Source: Theocolax elegans
Taxonomy: Eukaryota; Arthropoda; Insecta; Hymenoptera; Cerocephalidae
Direction of reading: 5' to 3'
DNA length: 64,000 bases
Assembly: GCA_026168455.1 (NCBI GenBank)
Contig: CM047426.1
Span: 24,474,528-24,538,527 of the forward strand
Below the pieces are notes generated by a model that was not told the origin of the DNA, ran no database searches, and worked only from the letters and a program-made list of their open reading frames with translations. This document shows, piece after piece, positions 25,701 through 37,020 of the stretch (positions within the stretch are counted from its first letter, which is position 1; each line of letters starts with the position of its first letter). The position numbers and the translations under genes were made by a program.

Positions 25701-27700
25701 AACCAATAGCGAACGCATCCTGATTTCTGGCTTTGATTCATCCAGTTTCGAACAATACCGTTGACGGAAGTTTGCCATGAAATGACCTATGACCATCAAT
25801 CGGACATCTCTGAAAGTGGATACGATTCTGCATGGTTGATCACAGATCTAATTACAGTAAAGTGAATAACATCAATATAGTGAATCAAACACGTACATTA
25901 CTAACCTTGATTTTCCTCTTGATAATGGAATAAAACAAATAATTTAGTGTTTTAACAATAAAATCTATCCGTCGAAGAAGCATTATTTGACAAAGCCAAT
26001 CTTTTCCGAAGGTCGAGCTTTTGATGTAACGGAAGCCGAAACCTATGAAATCGCATCGCCTTCGTCGTCGACGTCGTCGTCGGCCACACATACTCGGCCC
26101 CCTTTTAACGTGATCGTGCTAAATTACGAAAAGTTCAGTTGGGCGCGTAGAACGGCAGCAAGCGAAAGCAAGCGAAAGCAAGCGACTCAGAGGTAAAATC
26201 TCATTTGGCCAAAGGGCGCCCGGGATACAATTACGTCGAGTTTGTTGGCTTTACGAGCAAGCCACCCAGCATTAAGACGGCGACTGAGATATCCGAGGTT
26301 GCCGGAGCAAGAAACCGCTCGCGGCCACACTAAATCACGTCCCCGACTGTGATCCGCGCGATGGGCATTGCACCAGACCCCGAAATGGGATCGGCTCGCG
26401 CGAGGAGACCGAGTACTTTACTCTCGTTTCCTCCAGGTTTATAACTCTTCTTTTCTTTTTCGTTTTATGCTTTTTTTTAAGCTCTCCATCCCTCTTTATT
26501 GGTCGGGGTTATTGCGCCCGGTTGAAATTTCTACGATTCGAGGGAATGATACGGTAGGTATAGTACTGTCGCGAGTACTGGCCTTGAGGATCGTTTTAAT
26601 TTGTCGTTTGATGCTTTCTGCGAAAACATCAAAAGCTTGTTCGGTTCACTCGGACTTTGATTGCGATTTCTCAAGCGTTTTCCTAGATCAAAGGTAAAGT
26701 GCAATATATGTATCATATTGTCGATAACTATAAACATGCTTGTACAAAAAGTATACAAAAAATTATCGATTATAACTTTAGTTTTTCCTTTACGAAGAAA
26801 CAAAAAATAAAAAATTACAGATAATAATGATATCCAGTACTTTTGTTTAAAAAATTTAACAAAGAGAAGAAATCTGTACGGCCGAATCGATGAATAGAAA
26901 GAGAGACACCCCAATTCAGGTATAATTTTAATAAAAATATATTTATCAACTTGGTAAATGTTTTTATTTTTAGAATACGCCAATACGTACCAATCAATAA
27001 ATACTATTATATAAATACCATAATACATAAAAAATATGCCATTTAAATTATTTTATGTATATATAAATATTTTAATCGGTGGTCGCGATTCCACTTTAGT
27101 CCGACATAAATATTGTAAAAATCGAAAAATTGAGATTAATCGACCGCGTTTCGGTGATCGAAATAGATATGATATGTCTTATTATTCCTGATGCTGTAAC
27201 TAAAACTGTGTAAGATACATTATTTGAGCCGCAAATGTAATACACCTGATATAGATGATTGCATTGATATCAGAATTCATTGCGCTACATTTTGTTTGAT
27301 TGAGGCATGAAAATATATTTCCGAATATATATATATATATATATTGGTGTAGTTACAAGTTAATTTTATTGTAATGAATTAAAAATGAGTTGTGTTATTG
27401 TACACAAAGCATTGGCTTTCTATAGGTATAAATATATAGAAAGCCATAATATATATTATTTATAATGTTTCTAAAGCAAGTAAATATTCCAGTCTGCACG
27501 TTATTGTTTCCAAAAGTAAATAATATATATATTTTTAAACGCTTAGATTCAGAAAGATTCAGAAGCAAAAGCGTACGTACCCACCTATATGAGATACAAT
27601 TTATCACTATACACAGCATTCAGTTAAATATTTTGTACTATAGGTAATAAATATTAAGAACCATTGAACAACAACGATCAAGATTAATTTCCATCAACAA
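22754..27700. other. Intergenic or intronic, with a CpG-rich patch at about 25980-26420
   Basis: AT-rich throughout except for 25980-26420, which carries CGTCGTCG runs, an AAGCGAAAGC direct repeat near 26160-26180 and a possible donor AGAG/GTAAAA near 26192. This may be an untranslated exon or promoter of a plus-strand gene. A 165-codon minus-strand frame at 27028-26531 is rich in F, I, Y and K and shows no domain, so I do not call it. (AT)n tracts occur near 27327-27344. Confidence 0.4.
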
Positions 27701-27949
27701 AAAAGTAGTACATTGAACTCGGTGTAACCCTTGATTCTACAAGCCCATCGTTCGAAACTCATTTCTCGATTCCGAGAGTTGGTTGGCAGGGCAATTCCGG
27801 CAACAGCTGAACGCACGCAAGACCGAGAAAGCAGAGTGGCCGTTACAGAGCCGGCTAACTAATGAATATTGCTCTACAACCAATAAAACGCGCATCGAGC
27901 CGCACAAGACGAAGCGCCGCGCTAAAAGCTCCACCCTTTCTTCAGCACC

Positions 27950-28447
27950 GGCAAGTAATTCCATATACGCGGAAAGTGATAAGACTGAGGGGATTTAGAG
28001 AGAAAGCGAGAAAGAGAGGAAGAGAGGAAGAGAGAGGCCAAAAAACACGAAAGGAGCAGAAGCGGAGCGTGGAAGAACCCGCGGAAGGAGAGGTTTTCAG
28101 GGCAAACGTGTAATGCCGCCGTTAAATTAAGTGAAATGGAGCGATGCAACGAGAGCCACAGGATCGTCGACCGAGAGAGAGAGAGAGAGAAAGAGCCAAC
28201 CGTCGAGGGCACGAGTTAAGAAACCGAGGAGGAGAGAACTTAACGTCGTTTTCTCAGGTCGTTCTCCTTTCTCTCTCTCTCTCTCTCTCTGGCTGCCTCG
28301 AACTCTATCCCTCCCTTTTTCCTCTCTTCATTCGCACCCCCGAGTTCTTTGTTTTGCGCTCGTTGTTGAGGAATAGGCTGCCACTGTCGTCACCGCCGGA
28401 CCTTCGGGAAATCGATGATTGAGGATATGGCGGACCACTGCATTCTT
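27950..28447 (+). other. Candidate first exon or 5' UTR of a plus-strand gene
   Basis: The stretch is rich in GA and CT runs (28173-28190 and 28268-28290) and CpG, which is common for 5' UTRs of insect genes. It ends in CATTCTT/GTAAGT, a good splice donor at 28447/28448. A short frame from the ATG at 28415 reads MIEDMADHCIL up to the donor. If this donor joins the acceptor at 32729/32730, the frame continues for only six more codons to a TAG. The ATG would then be an upstream ORF of 17 codons rather than the main start. This is inference from splice signals alone. Confidence 0.3.
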
Positions 28448-29251
28448 GTAAGTTCGATCGTTACCGCCGAACGTGACGCGTTTTATCGAAGGATATCGTT
28501 CTGATGTAACGACGTGTTCTTTTCTTACACGTGTAATGCCTTGTATTTCTTATTTTCCTTTCACATCGTTTCAGAATACGAATAATACTATAAATGTTTA
28601 TTAATGCTTTTTCTACTTAGCAAATAGCATCATTCGTATGGTATGACTATAATATAAACTTTAGTATACTATATAAAAAGTATAAATTACAAATCTGTTA
28701 TTGTTGCGTGGGTGAAATGATTTCCTGTCATCTAGATAACGAGTGGTGAGAGGCTAGGTAACAAATTATAACAGTCGAAGTGACGTGTGAACTATTTATT
28801 CCGTTCTATTTTACTCTTTTGGCCCAACAGGCTTCATTTACAATATGCTGAGAGCTTATATATTTGATGATGCGTCAACGCTAAGCATCATCTAAGATAG
28901 CTGCGAATCATCTCATTGCGTTGCGTGCATTCATATGTTTATGAGACAATATAAAACTTAATCAATCACTTTAAATTTGCTACATCTTCAATATTGAAAT
29001 TCTATATTTTACATTGTTCTTCTCTCTCAGGTAAAAATAAATGTGTGATATATTGGTCAATAACGGATTTTTAGCTACTTATTAGTTGATTTTGATACTT
29101 AAAACATTATTCTATTATTATTTCGTTACGGAAGATAAACATTAAATATATTTTTTCACATAACCATATTATAACATTAATAATTGAATATATGATTGTA
29201 ATTAAAGATATTTTTAATGAAATAAATATCAATTTATCGTTCGGTGACTCG
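28448..29251. other. AT-rich stretch, possibly intron
   Basis: No frame or repeat was recognised. If the donor at 28448 is used, this is intronic. Confidence 0.35.
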
Positions 29252-29925
29252 TACATATACGTATAATGTATAATATCTGTCTCTTCGAACTAAATGCTTT
29301 ACTTTAGAATAAAGCAGGCCCATTGTACACTTTGTACACTATGGTTGGTAGAATTTTCCCAGAGAACGGCCTTTAAAAAAAATTAAAGCCGTTTCGTCCT
29401 GGAACTGCAGATTGGACTCCTCAGTAAGGAACTGGAGATCTTACCTTAGACGCCTGTCGCATGATGAACCGCGACGTCACCAATATGTTCTGCGACTATA
29501 TATAGAAAAGAGACGACGATCTCTCCAACGAGTGTAAAATTCATTTTTATTTTAAAGAACTTGCGATTCGATCTAATACGTTGCACTCTGGCTGGTGGTT
29601 TTTCCCACCGCTAGATGGAGACGACTATATCTCTCTACACTCGTTGGAGAGATCGTCGTCTCTTTTCTATATATATAGTCGCAGAACATTGGTGACGTCG
29701 CGGTTCATCTTGCGACAGGCGTCTAAGGTAAGATCTCCAGTTCCTTACTGAGGAGTCCAAGCTGCAGTTCCAGGACGAAACGGCTTGAATTTTTTTTTTA
29801 AAGGCCGTGCTCTGGGAAAATTCCACCAACCATAGTGGACAAAGAGTACAATGAGGCTTCTTTATTCTAAGTAAAACATTTAGTTCGGAGAGACAGATAT
29901 TATATATTACACACATATATTTAAT
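29252..29925. repeat. Large inverted duplication, arms of about 285 bp, spacer of about 100 bp
   Basis: The left arm (29252-29536) and right arm (29636-29925) are near-perfect reverse complements. For example, CTCTCCAACGAGTGTA at 29521-29536 faces TACACTCGTTGGAGAG at 29636-29651. The arms share motifs such as GGAACTGCAG/CTGCAGTTCC and ACGAAACGG, and differ by scattered substitutions and small indels. The spacer holds the small inverted motif GGTGG-TTTTT-CCCACC. A minus-strand frame of 93 codons lies in the right arm, but no protein family is recognised and the left arm does not preserve it. It could be a foldback element or a duplicated fragment. A transcript would form a long hairpin. Confidence 0.85.
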
Positions 29926-29980
29926 AAGTTTTTAATATTGATATTAACCACCGACACGGTGGCGGAGTGGCGGAGACGCA

Positions 29981-30039
29981 CCTCGGCCGATCACGAAAGT
30001 TAAGCAGCACTGAGTGCGGTTGGCACTTGGATGGGTGAC
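29981..30039 (+). ncRNA. 5S rRNA-derived promoter region inside the SINE
   Basis: The order CCGATCAC-GAAAGTTAAGCAGC-...-GCGGTTGGCACTTGGATGGGTGAC matches the middle third of eukaryotic 5S rRNA from memory of the family. The usual 5' and 3' thirds are absent, so this is not a functional 5S gene. Its likely role is as an RNA polymerase III type 1 internal promoter. Confidence 0.75.
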
Positions 30040-30055
30040 ACCATTATCGTCACTG

Positions 30056-30184
30056 TCACGAAATTAGTGAATATTCACTATTAAAATAGTAAATTTTGAC
30101 TAATTGAATTAGTAACAATTCACTAATTTGTGCTAGTGACTGACTTATCACTATATTTTTAGTGATTATTCACTAATTCACATT
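30056..30184. mobile_element. Small AT-rich palindromic insertion within the SINE
   Basis: Both halves contain imperfect inverted copies of an ATTAGTGAAT...CACTA motif (about 30061-30100 against 30145-30184). It separates the 5S-like head from the rest of the SINE, so it probably inserted later. The exact ends and any target duplication are unclear. Confidence 0.4.
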
Positions 30185-30587
30185 TAGAAAGCACTTCACA
30201 ACGTGAGCGGAAGGTGTGGAACATTCGGTTTCGGTGTTTGGGCCTACGCAAGGTGACCTGAACATCTAAACAGAATGTTTCAATACACCGGCCGTCTCGG
30301 GGAAGGTTTTCCTACGAGGTTTTCCCTTCCTCACGGGCATAACCCCGGGCGAATGCGAGACGGTGGGGACCGGGATGGGAAAAATTGGAATGTTTTCACC
30401 CCCACACATAGGTGGTAGGGGTGTCCCTGTAAAAACCCGTTTAATGGGTATACGGGGTGATGAGCAAAGAGAATATTGATATTAACCAAAAACGTTAACC
30501 ATAAATACTGGCAGGGAACCGAGTGACCAGTTGGCCATTTTCTTTATGTTTCTTTCTTACGTATATTAATGTTTTGTTATGCAAAAG

Positions 30588-31101
30588 CAGAGTTGGTCAA
30601 GTATTCGTCCGCAAGTTTTGGCCGAATACTTTTGAAAAATGCAATAAAAATAGAGATAAAACAAAAGAAGTTATATATATGAAATTAAATGATTTTCCAG
30701 TAATTTTTCCACGAATACGGGTGTTTGACCAAAAGCATTCGACGAATACTGGTATTAGAGCGAAAGTATTCGTCGAATACTTTTTATGCAACAATAAAAA
30801 AAAAAATAATTTTATTAAATTATACTTTTTTTTATTTATTTAATTGCTTTCAAAGATTCATCTTTGCTTTAAATAAATAAAACATAAAATATGATTTAAT
30901 AAAAATTTTTGTTGTTTTGTTAATGTTTGATTAAAATAAATAGCAAAAAAAGTATTCGTCGAATATTTTTTGCAATTTCTCTAAGTGACTTACACATCGC
31001 TTAATTTCATATATATCACTTTTTTTGTTTTACCTCTATTTTTATTACATTTTTAAAATGTATTCGACGAAAAGTTGCGGAGGAATACTTGCCCAGTTCT
31101 G
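30588..31101. mobile_element. hAT-like MITE, about 514 bp
   Basis: The left end CAGAGTTGGTCAAGTATTC matches the right end GAATACTTGCCCAGTTCTG in inverted orientation. The flanking 8-mers TGCAAAAG (30580-30587) and TACGAGAG (31102-31109) agree at 5 of 8 positions, all differences being transitions, as in an aged hAT target duplication. The motif TATTCGTCGAATACT recurs several times internally (near 30746, 30770 and 30954) as subterminal repeats. There is no transposase frame; the 106-codon frame over it is a by-product of AT-rich sequence. Confidence 0.75.
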
Positions 31102-32242
31102 TACGAGAGCAACGAAGAGATAAAATTGCTATCTGACAACCCTGGCAGGAAAGAGTGTTAGTGTAAAACTCGAAATTGTATTTCTTACTTCTGGAATTGA
31201 TTGAATATTTATTTGCCCGTTCGATCAGTCAATTTAATGTTTGTTTGTCAGGTAGCTTTAATCATCGAGAATACGCGATTTTTCAAAGTTTAATCCACGA
31301 GTCTGAAAACGATCGGCAAATATTTAACGACGTCGGTGTTCGGATTACTTGGATCCGCGCGAGATGCTGACCCAATGCAAACTCTCACCGCATTGGGAAT
31401 TATAGTTGGGCAATGACAAATGGCACGTTCGCCGGATAACACCGCAATAGCTTGTATCACAATCGTTTCCCTTCCGGATACGGAAATGCTTTTGACTAAT
31501 TGCTGCGAGGTAATTATCGTTCTTCGTATGAAAAATTTCCACCCTCCATTATCAAAGACACTAATTTTGATTCTGTTCTGTGTTATCGGTATATCGAAGA
31601 GATTCTTTATCAATACATAATATGGTTAAAATATACATGTATTTACATTTTTTTTACATATTTAGACATTTAAATTAATTACAGCTCTTTATATATGCTA
31701 AAATTAAATACTATAAATAGTTTAAATGATTTATTGAGTATTATATAGAATTGAATTTCATTTAAAATTCGATTCATGCCTAAAAAAAATCATATGTCAT
31801 TACATGGATGCTTTATACATCTTGCACCTATTCGGGTGGAATTCATTAGTTCACCTACGCTTTATTTCAAAACGCCGCATATAACGTATAAAATATATTG
31901 TTAATGGTATTTATGCTCACGTCGATTTTTCATTTAATACGTGGAAAATTTATGATCCTTTTTTATAGGTATACTTTAGGGTGGTGCCAAAGTTAACTCT
32001 TATCCTCTCTAGCTTATCGACCGAGTTAAACGAATAATTGGAATTACAATTTATAAAATATTATAGTATTTTACAAAAGTACGGGAAGTCGTGCATTTGT
32101 TTCCAAACAATTAATTGCAAAATTTGATACTAAAATGCAATCAGGTTTCCGAGAAACATCGTACCAAGAAGTGTTGATTTTTGATTTTTATTTATATCAA
32201 ATTTTGCACAGAGGTCAATTATTATTTGTAAACGGAGGCGCA
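31102..32242. other. No gene seen; mixed composition
   Basis: A GC-richer patch at about 31260-31560 carries overlapping frames on both strands of about 65-107 codons, but none has a recognisable domain or a bounded exon. The rest is AT-rich. Confidence 0.4.
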
Positions 32243-32612
32243 TCTTCTACATTGCCGAGCAGAAAAAGATAACTATTACATTTAATTAAAAAAATATGCA
32301 ATTGCATGCGAAACTTGAATACTGAAGCACCAGGTAATTAATTAAATATTAAGTAATTATACAAAGTTCCAGGTCAGTTCAATAAGGACACCATAAAAAT
32401 ATTCTGTACCAATAAATCATGGGAAATCGTACATTTTCCGGTGCAGAAATTTGTTACGGTATTCTTGTTGAACTGACCTGTAAGTTTGTATAATTATATT
32501 TATTATTTAATTATCTAGTGCAGTTACGTATTAGGATTTTAAACAAAATGGCATATTTTTTAAGATAAAAGTAATAATTATCTTTTTTGCTCGGTCGGTA
32601 ACCCACCGGGTA
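32243..32612. mobile_element. Palindromic MITE of about 370 bp
   Basis: The arms at about 32250-32410 and 32440-32600 are imperfect reverse complements along their whole length. Matched segments include CCGAGCAGAAAAAGATAA against TTATCTTTTTTGCTCGG, and AGGTCAGTTCAATAAGG against CTTGTTGAACTGACCT. The centre lies near 32411-32438. The outer ends and target duplication are not sharp. It lies just upstream of the candidate exon at 32730. Confidence 0.7.
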
Positions 32613-32729
32613 TACCACCCCCATAAATTGAAAATGTTACTTTGCCGTATAGCTTCAATCTTGTGAATGAAAGATCCGAATGTTAGGTAATATTACAAAG
32701 AGTAATGAGGATGAAAATTTTAGTTTCAG

Positions 32730-33202
32730 GTGGTGACGGACGCTAGATAGACTGCGAAAAAGTGGTATTTTCGTCGGTAAAACCCAGTGAAGAAAGGGTA
32801 TAGAGCTGAGTAAGCTCTGAGAAGTCCGTGATCGTTCGAAGTACGAGACTAAGGACTAAGAGTGCGAGGGGGTCGGCTTGAGTGGCCCTATGTTGTGCGG
32901 CGAGCTGGTGAACGGCGGGCTCGCGAGTGCAGGTGCGGTTTCGGTGCCTTGCGGACTACTCGGGCTCTGGCTGCCTGGGTGCCTAAAAGCCGGATTAAGT
33001 CCTAGACCGGTGACGGGTTCACCTTACCTGCGAATCCTCGCCGAGCTCCTCGTCGCCGGCTACCTCGAAGAACTGAGGCACGCAGCCGCGGCCGGTGAGC
33101 CGGCCCTCATGGATCTCGACGAACATCAGTTCAACAACCGTAACGTTGTTAATGAGCTTGAGCTACAACTGCAGTGCGACATCGATGAAGACGTACTGCT
33201 CG
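32730..33202 (+). CDS. Candidate internal exon holding the start codon of an unidentified protein
   Basis: The exon opens after a good acceptor (TTTTAGTTTCAG, ending 32729) and ends at the strong donor CTCG/GTGAGT (33202/33203). A stop (TAA, 32857) lies in frame upstream of the ATG at 32890, which supports that ATG as the start. The coding part (32890-33202, 104 codons plus one base) opens MLCGELVNGGLASAG and has a leucine-rich middle (PYLRILAELLVAGYLEELRH) and an acidic end (ELQLQCDIDEDVLLG). Its GC-rich, CpG-rich composition contrasts with the AT-rich surroundings, as expected of a coding exon. I do not recognise the family. Later exons would lie downstream on this strand; none was located in this window. 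Confidence 0.6.
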
Positions 33203-36200
33203 GTGAGTTATTATTATTATTATCTCTATATTTAAATTTATACCATTATAAAATATATATTTAACTTCATATATATGTTATTTAACGCAACATTTATGAT
33301 TTTCTAATTGTATTTCAAGAGAAGCAATATAATACTGCCAAATGAAATACGGAAAGGAATACTTTGACTCTACATATTAAATAGAAAAATGAAAATTAAG
33401 ATATTTTTTTTAAAAATAACAACTGGTGCAACCGATGCAATAATAAAAATAAACACAAAAAGCTCGCAGTGAATGGACAACATAACTGCAGTATACTCGT
33501 ATACCCAGTTTCGCGTCGCGTCGAGTTTGCAGAAATAATTATTCGTCCAGGGAAATGAAATTGTTTTTTTTTATTCGTATGTCCCTTATGAAAACGAAAA
33601 AGTGCCGACTTTTCGTGGAACCTATATGCGCGCTCATGTGCATTCATGCACGATGGACGAGAAGAGGAATGAAGACAGAAAATGGAAACAAATTATATTT
33701 TTTACAATTATGAATTTTATTGCTGCTTGCTCGTAAGAATAATTTGGTTGTTGATAAGTTACACTATCATTATTTTAACACTTTTAGTACGAATCTTGTA
33801 ATCTATACGATTTTTGTATTAAATATTTGTATTAGTGCTAATCGAGTATTAGAATAGCCGTATATTTATATGTATTAATGCAAAAAAAGTTATTAATGAA
33901 AAGTAAAGTAATATTTGCAAAAAATATAGTTAAGATTTAATACTATTTATTAATATAAATATTATAGTACGAGCTGCAATATAGCTTTTTTCTCAATCCC
34001 TAAGAGTGAATGACAGTTTTTAAACATTGTATACAAATTTTAATTTCTTACTCTTTTATTTTACTATATTATATTTTTAATTAACATTTGTATCTAAATT
34101 TTTTTGTAAAATAATAATTTTATGGATAAAGTTTAACTTTTAATAGGATAATTTAATGTTACATTATACTTGTAAACATTATTTCTGTATCTTTTGGCAT
34201 TTACCGTAGCGTATATTTGATTTTTACACACATGATGATTTACAACACGCAAAAAATATTATACAAGTATTTTTCATGAATGTTTTGGTTCTATATGGAT
34301 ATATAATAATGTATCGAATTATAAAAATTCTACAATACTAAACACTAGAAGTGAACCACCGTAGTAGTTTAAAATTATTGTTATGGAGTTGTGTATAAAC
34401 TTTAAAAGTGTTTAATTATAATTATGGGAATTCGCTTAATGTTTAATAAACAACCTCATTATAAATAACCAAATAGCTTGCTAAATAGATAGGTAAAATA
34501 AATTAGTGAAGTAAAAAGAATCCATATGCCAGTGGTTGGCCACGACGGATAAACTCTTGTCCTCCTGTCCGAAAATGTAGATTCTAATACTTAGTCTATG
34601 TTAATGCAGTACGTTAGTTAAGGTTAACTTTCATACATTATCCTTGTTAAAATGATATTTTCAATATATACATCAAATGTAAACATCGATTACTTTATTT
34701 ATTTTTTATTACTATAATATCTGACTACTATAAAACATCTATTTATATAATTATCAATATAATTGTTTTTATAGAAAAATACATTTATATTCTATAGAAT
34801 ATTTTATAAAATTGTCTTATAATGAATATCTTATAACACAATAAATAACGCTTAATTTATAACAAAAACGGTAATTTGCTGGCACATAAACCTTATGCCA
34901 TTTATATAAAGCAATAAATAAGCAACGTACAATCATAAACAACGCATGCATGTACAAACAAAGCAAAGTAAATACAACGCATCATATGAGAGTGAATTAA
35001 TTAAGTTATCGAATCTCTTTTTTCAAACGTTGAAACACGGGCAAAAGAAAAATAAACATTTTCGGCTGTAAAAAAAGATGAAAAAAAAAATAATAAAGTA
35101 AAACGCCTTCAAAGCATCGAACTCACGCATAATAAGCTATACGTAAAGAAAAAGATTTTGTTTAATTCGGCAGCTGTGTTTCGCTACAGCGAAGTCTACG
35201 AAAGGCGTCATACCGTTCTGAATACATACATTCCGCTAGACTGCGTCGTCGACAAAAAAAAATAAATAAAAAACCGAAGCGCAGAAGCAAAAGAGTTGTA
35301 TAGAGTCGAATAGACAAAGATGAGTCTCGAAAAGGTGTTTGCGGTCGGTCTGACGCAGCAAATGCGGAAAATAATATACCAGAAGCCATTGTATACGCCT
35401 CGGTGTGTTCCGTCTCGTTTCATTCCACTTTGTCAAGAGAACCACTCGCATATACACACGGCGAGCCTCTTTTTACCTCCTACTGGGACATTCCTCGGGT
35501 TTTTGATGACTTGTCTGCGGATTTCGCGTTTACAACGTTGGAGAAAAAAAGAGCCACCGAGATTGCGTTGAAGATTTCCTCTTCATCCAAGGAATCAAGT
35601 GGTCGAGTGGTTTATACGCAAATATTTGGCCGCGTATGAGAATGAATTTCAATTTTTTGTAGTCAATGATTTTTCCAGGGTTGTGGTGATTCCGAGCGGT
35701 CTTTAAAAAAAAATTGCGCTCTTTGAAAGTCAATATTGTTGTTGGCTTTTAACTCCATCCTACGGAGTGTCCTCGTTATGTATGTACGCGGCCGTAAGCC
35801 GTTATTGTTACGGCTTTTTTGAAGTGAAAATAAACATCGTAATCAGAGTCGCGTTTGTGAAATAACAATGCGGGAGGGAAACGAATTGGCTGCCTTGTGC
35901 TTGAGTCGTACTATTGAATTTCAATTTACCACGAGATTATTATGGGGAAATGTTTGAAAAGGAAGCTTTTTTTTCGTTATTTATCTGTCGACGAATATAC
36001 ACTCGCAAATTTGTTTGAATATCGATATATAGCGCAGTCTGGTATTTTACTGGAGTTTCGCTACACCATTTTTTTTTACAGAGAATGCTCACTAATTCTC
36101 TATACCTGGAGTGGTAGGTCACGCTATATTTGTCTGTAATAATGAAAGAATTATTTTTATTAGCGTTTAAAGTTTAAAATACACATAAATAATAAATCGA

Positions 36201-36979
36201 CAATTAATTACGTGTAATAATTACACAGTTCCGTTGATAGAAACGCGAGCGACGTGAAAAGATATAAAATATATGTAATAATAAACAACAATAGTACTAT
36301 ACTGTTTAGTAATATTTAGTAGTAAAATTAATTAAATGTTAAATGAATAATTTCTAAATATAATTGATAGAATGACAAAACAATAATTAATTTTTGTAAT
36401 AATTATAGTTTTCTTAATTATCGTTGATGTTGGCAATATGATATATTTGTTCTGTGTAGTAACGGAATAGTGTGGTGCGATTTTATACTATATGAAACGA
36501 TTAACTACAATTTGCGATACACGTTGTAAAAACATTTTCGTTTGAAATCCACTACATACAAATAAATCTTGATAACTACAGATATAATTATGAAGATAGC
36601 GAATGAAACATTCAAAGATTTCTAAAGTTAGATTGATAGTAGAAAAATATCGAAGATAATAAAATAGTGACGACGGTATATAATTATTAGCATAAATCAA
36701 CGAGGCCATATTCGCTAGCGTGAATGCTCTCAACGAAATAGTCCTTAATTGGTAGCAGAAAGAGACACGGATAGAACAAAGGAGCGAAAAAAAAAACAAT
36801 GAAACGAATCTGCGAGAGAAGCCTAGTTAATTCTCGAAGACTCTGCGACTTTTCTCTCTTTTTCCTTCTCCGAGCCCTGCTCGATTCTCACGGTAAATTC
36901 GAAGGGCGGCGCGCTCTAAATCTTGATAAACACCACTAGGGATTGTTAACGGGCTCCGTTATTTCGCGTGCCAGTGGAG

Positions 36980-37020
<41 letters not shown>

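Larger units (their letters stand above)
29951..30471 (+). mobile_element. 5S-rRNA-like SINE (SINE3 type) with target-site duplication
   Basis: A perfect 17-bp direct repeat, AATATTGATATTAACCA, flanks this 521-bp block (29934-29950 and 30472-30488). That indicates insertion by target-primed reverse transcription. The 5' part (29981-30039) closely resembles the internal promoter region of 5S rRNA: box A AAGTTAAGCAGC (29997-30008) and a box C-like CACTTGGATGGGTGAC (30024-30039). The remaining body is GC-rich and unrelated to 5S, with GGTTTTCCCTTCC and CCCCGGGCG motifs, ending GGGGTGATGAGCAAAGA. A palindromic AT-rich piece interrupts it (30056-30184). SINEs depend on LINE-encoded enzymes. Which LINE mobilised this one is unknown. 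Confidence 0.8.

Noticed and set aside
26531..27028. 165-codon minus-strand frame
   Set aside because: Dominated by F, I, Y, K and L as expected of AT-rich DNA; no motif, no splice context, overlaps a CpG-rich patch at its end.
29981..30039. Functional 5S rRNA gene
   Set aside because: Only the middle part of 5S is present, inside a retroposed unit with target duplication.
30523..30843. 106-codon frame over the hAT-like MITE
   Set aside because: Lies across the end of a non-coding transposon and contains only AT-derived residues; no transposase motif.
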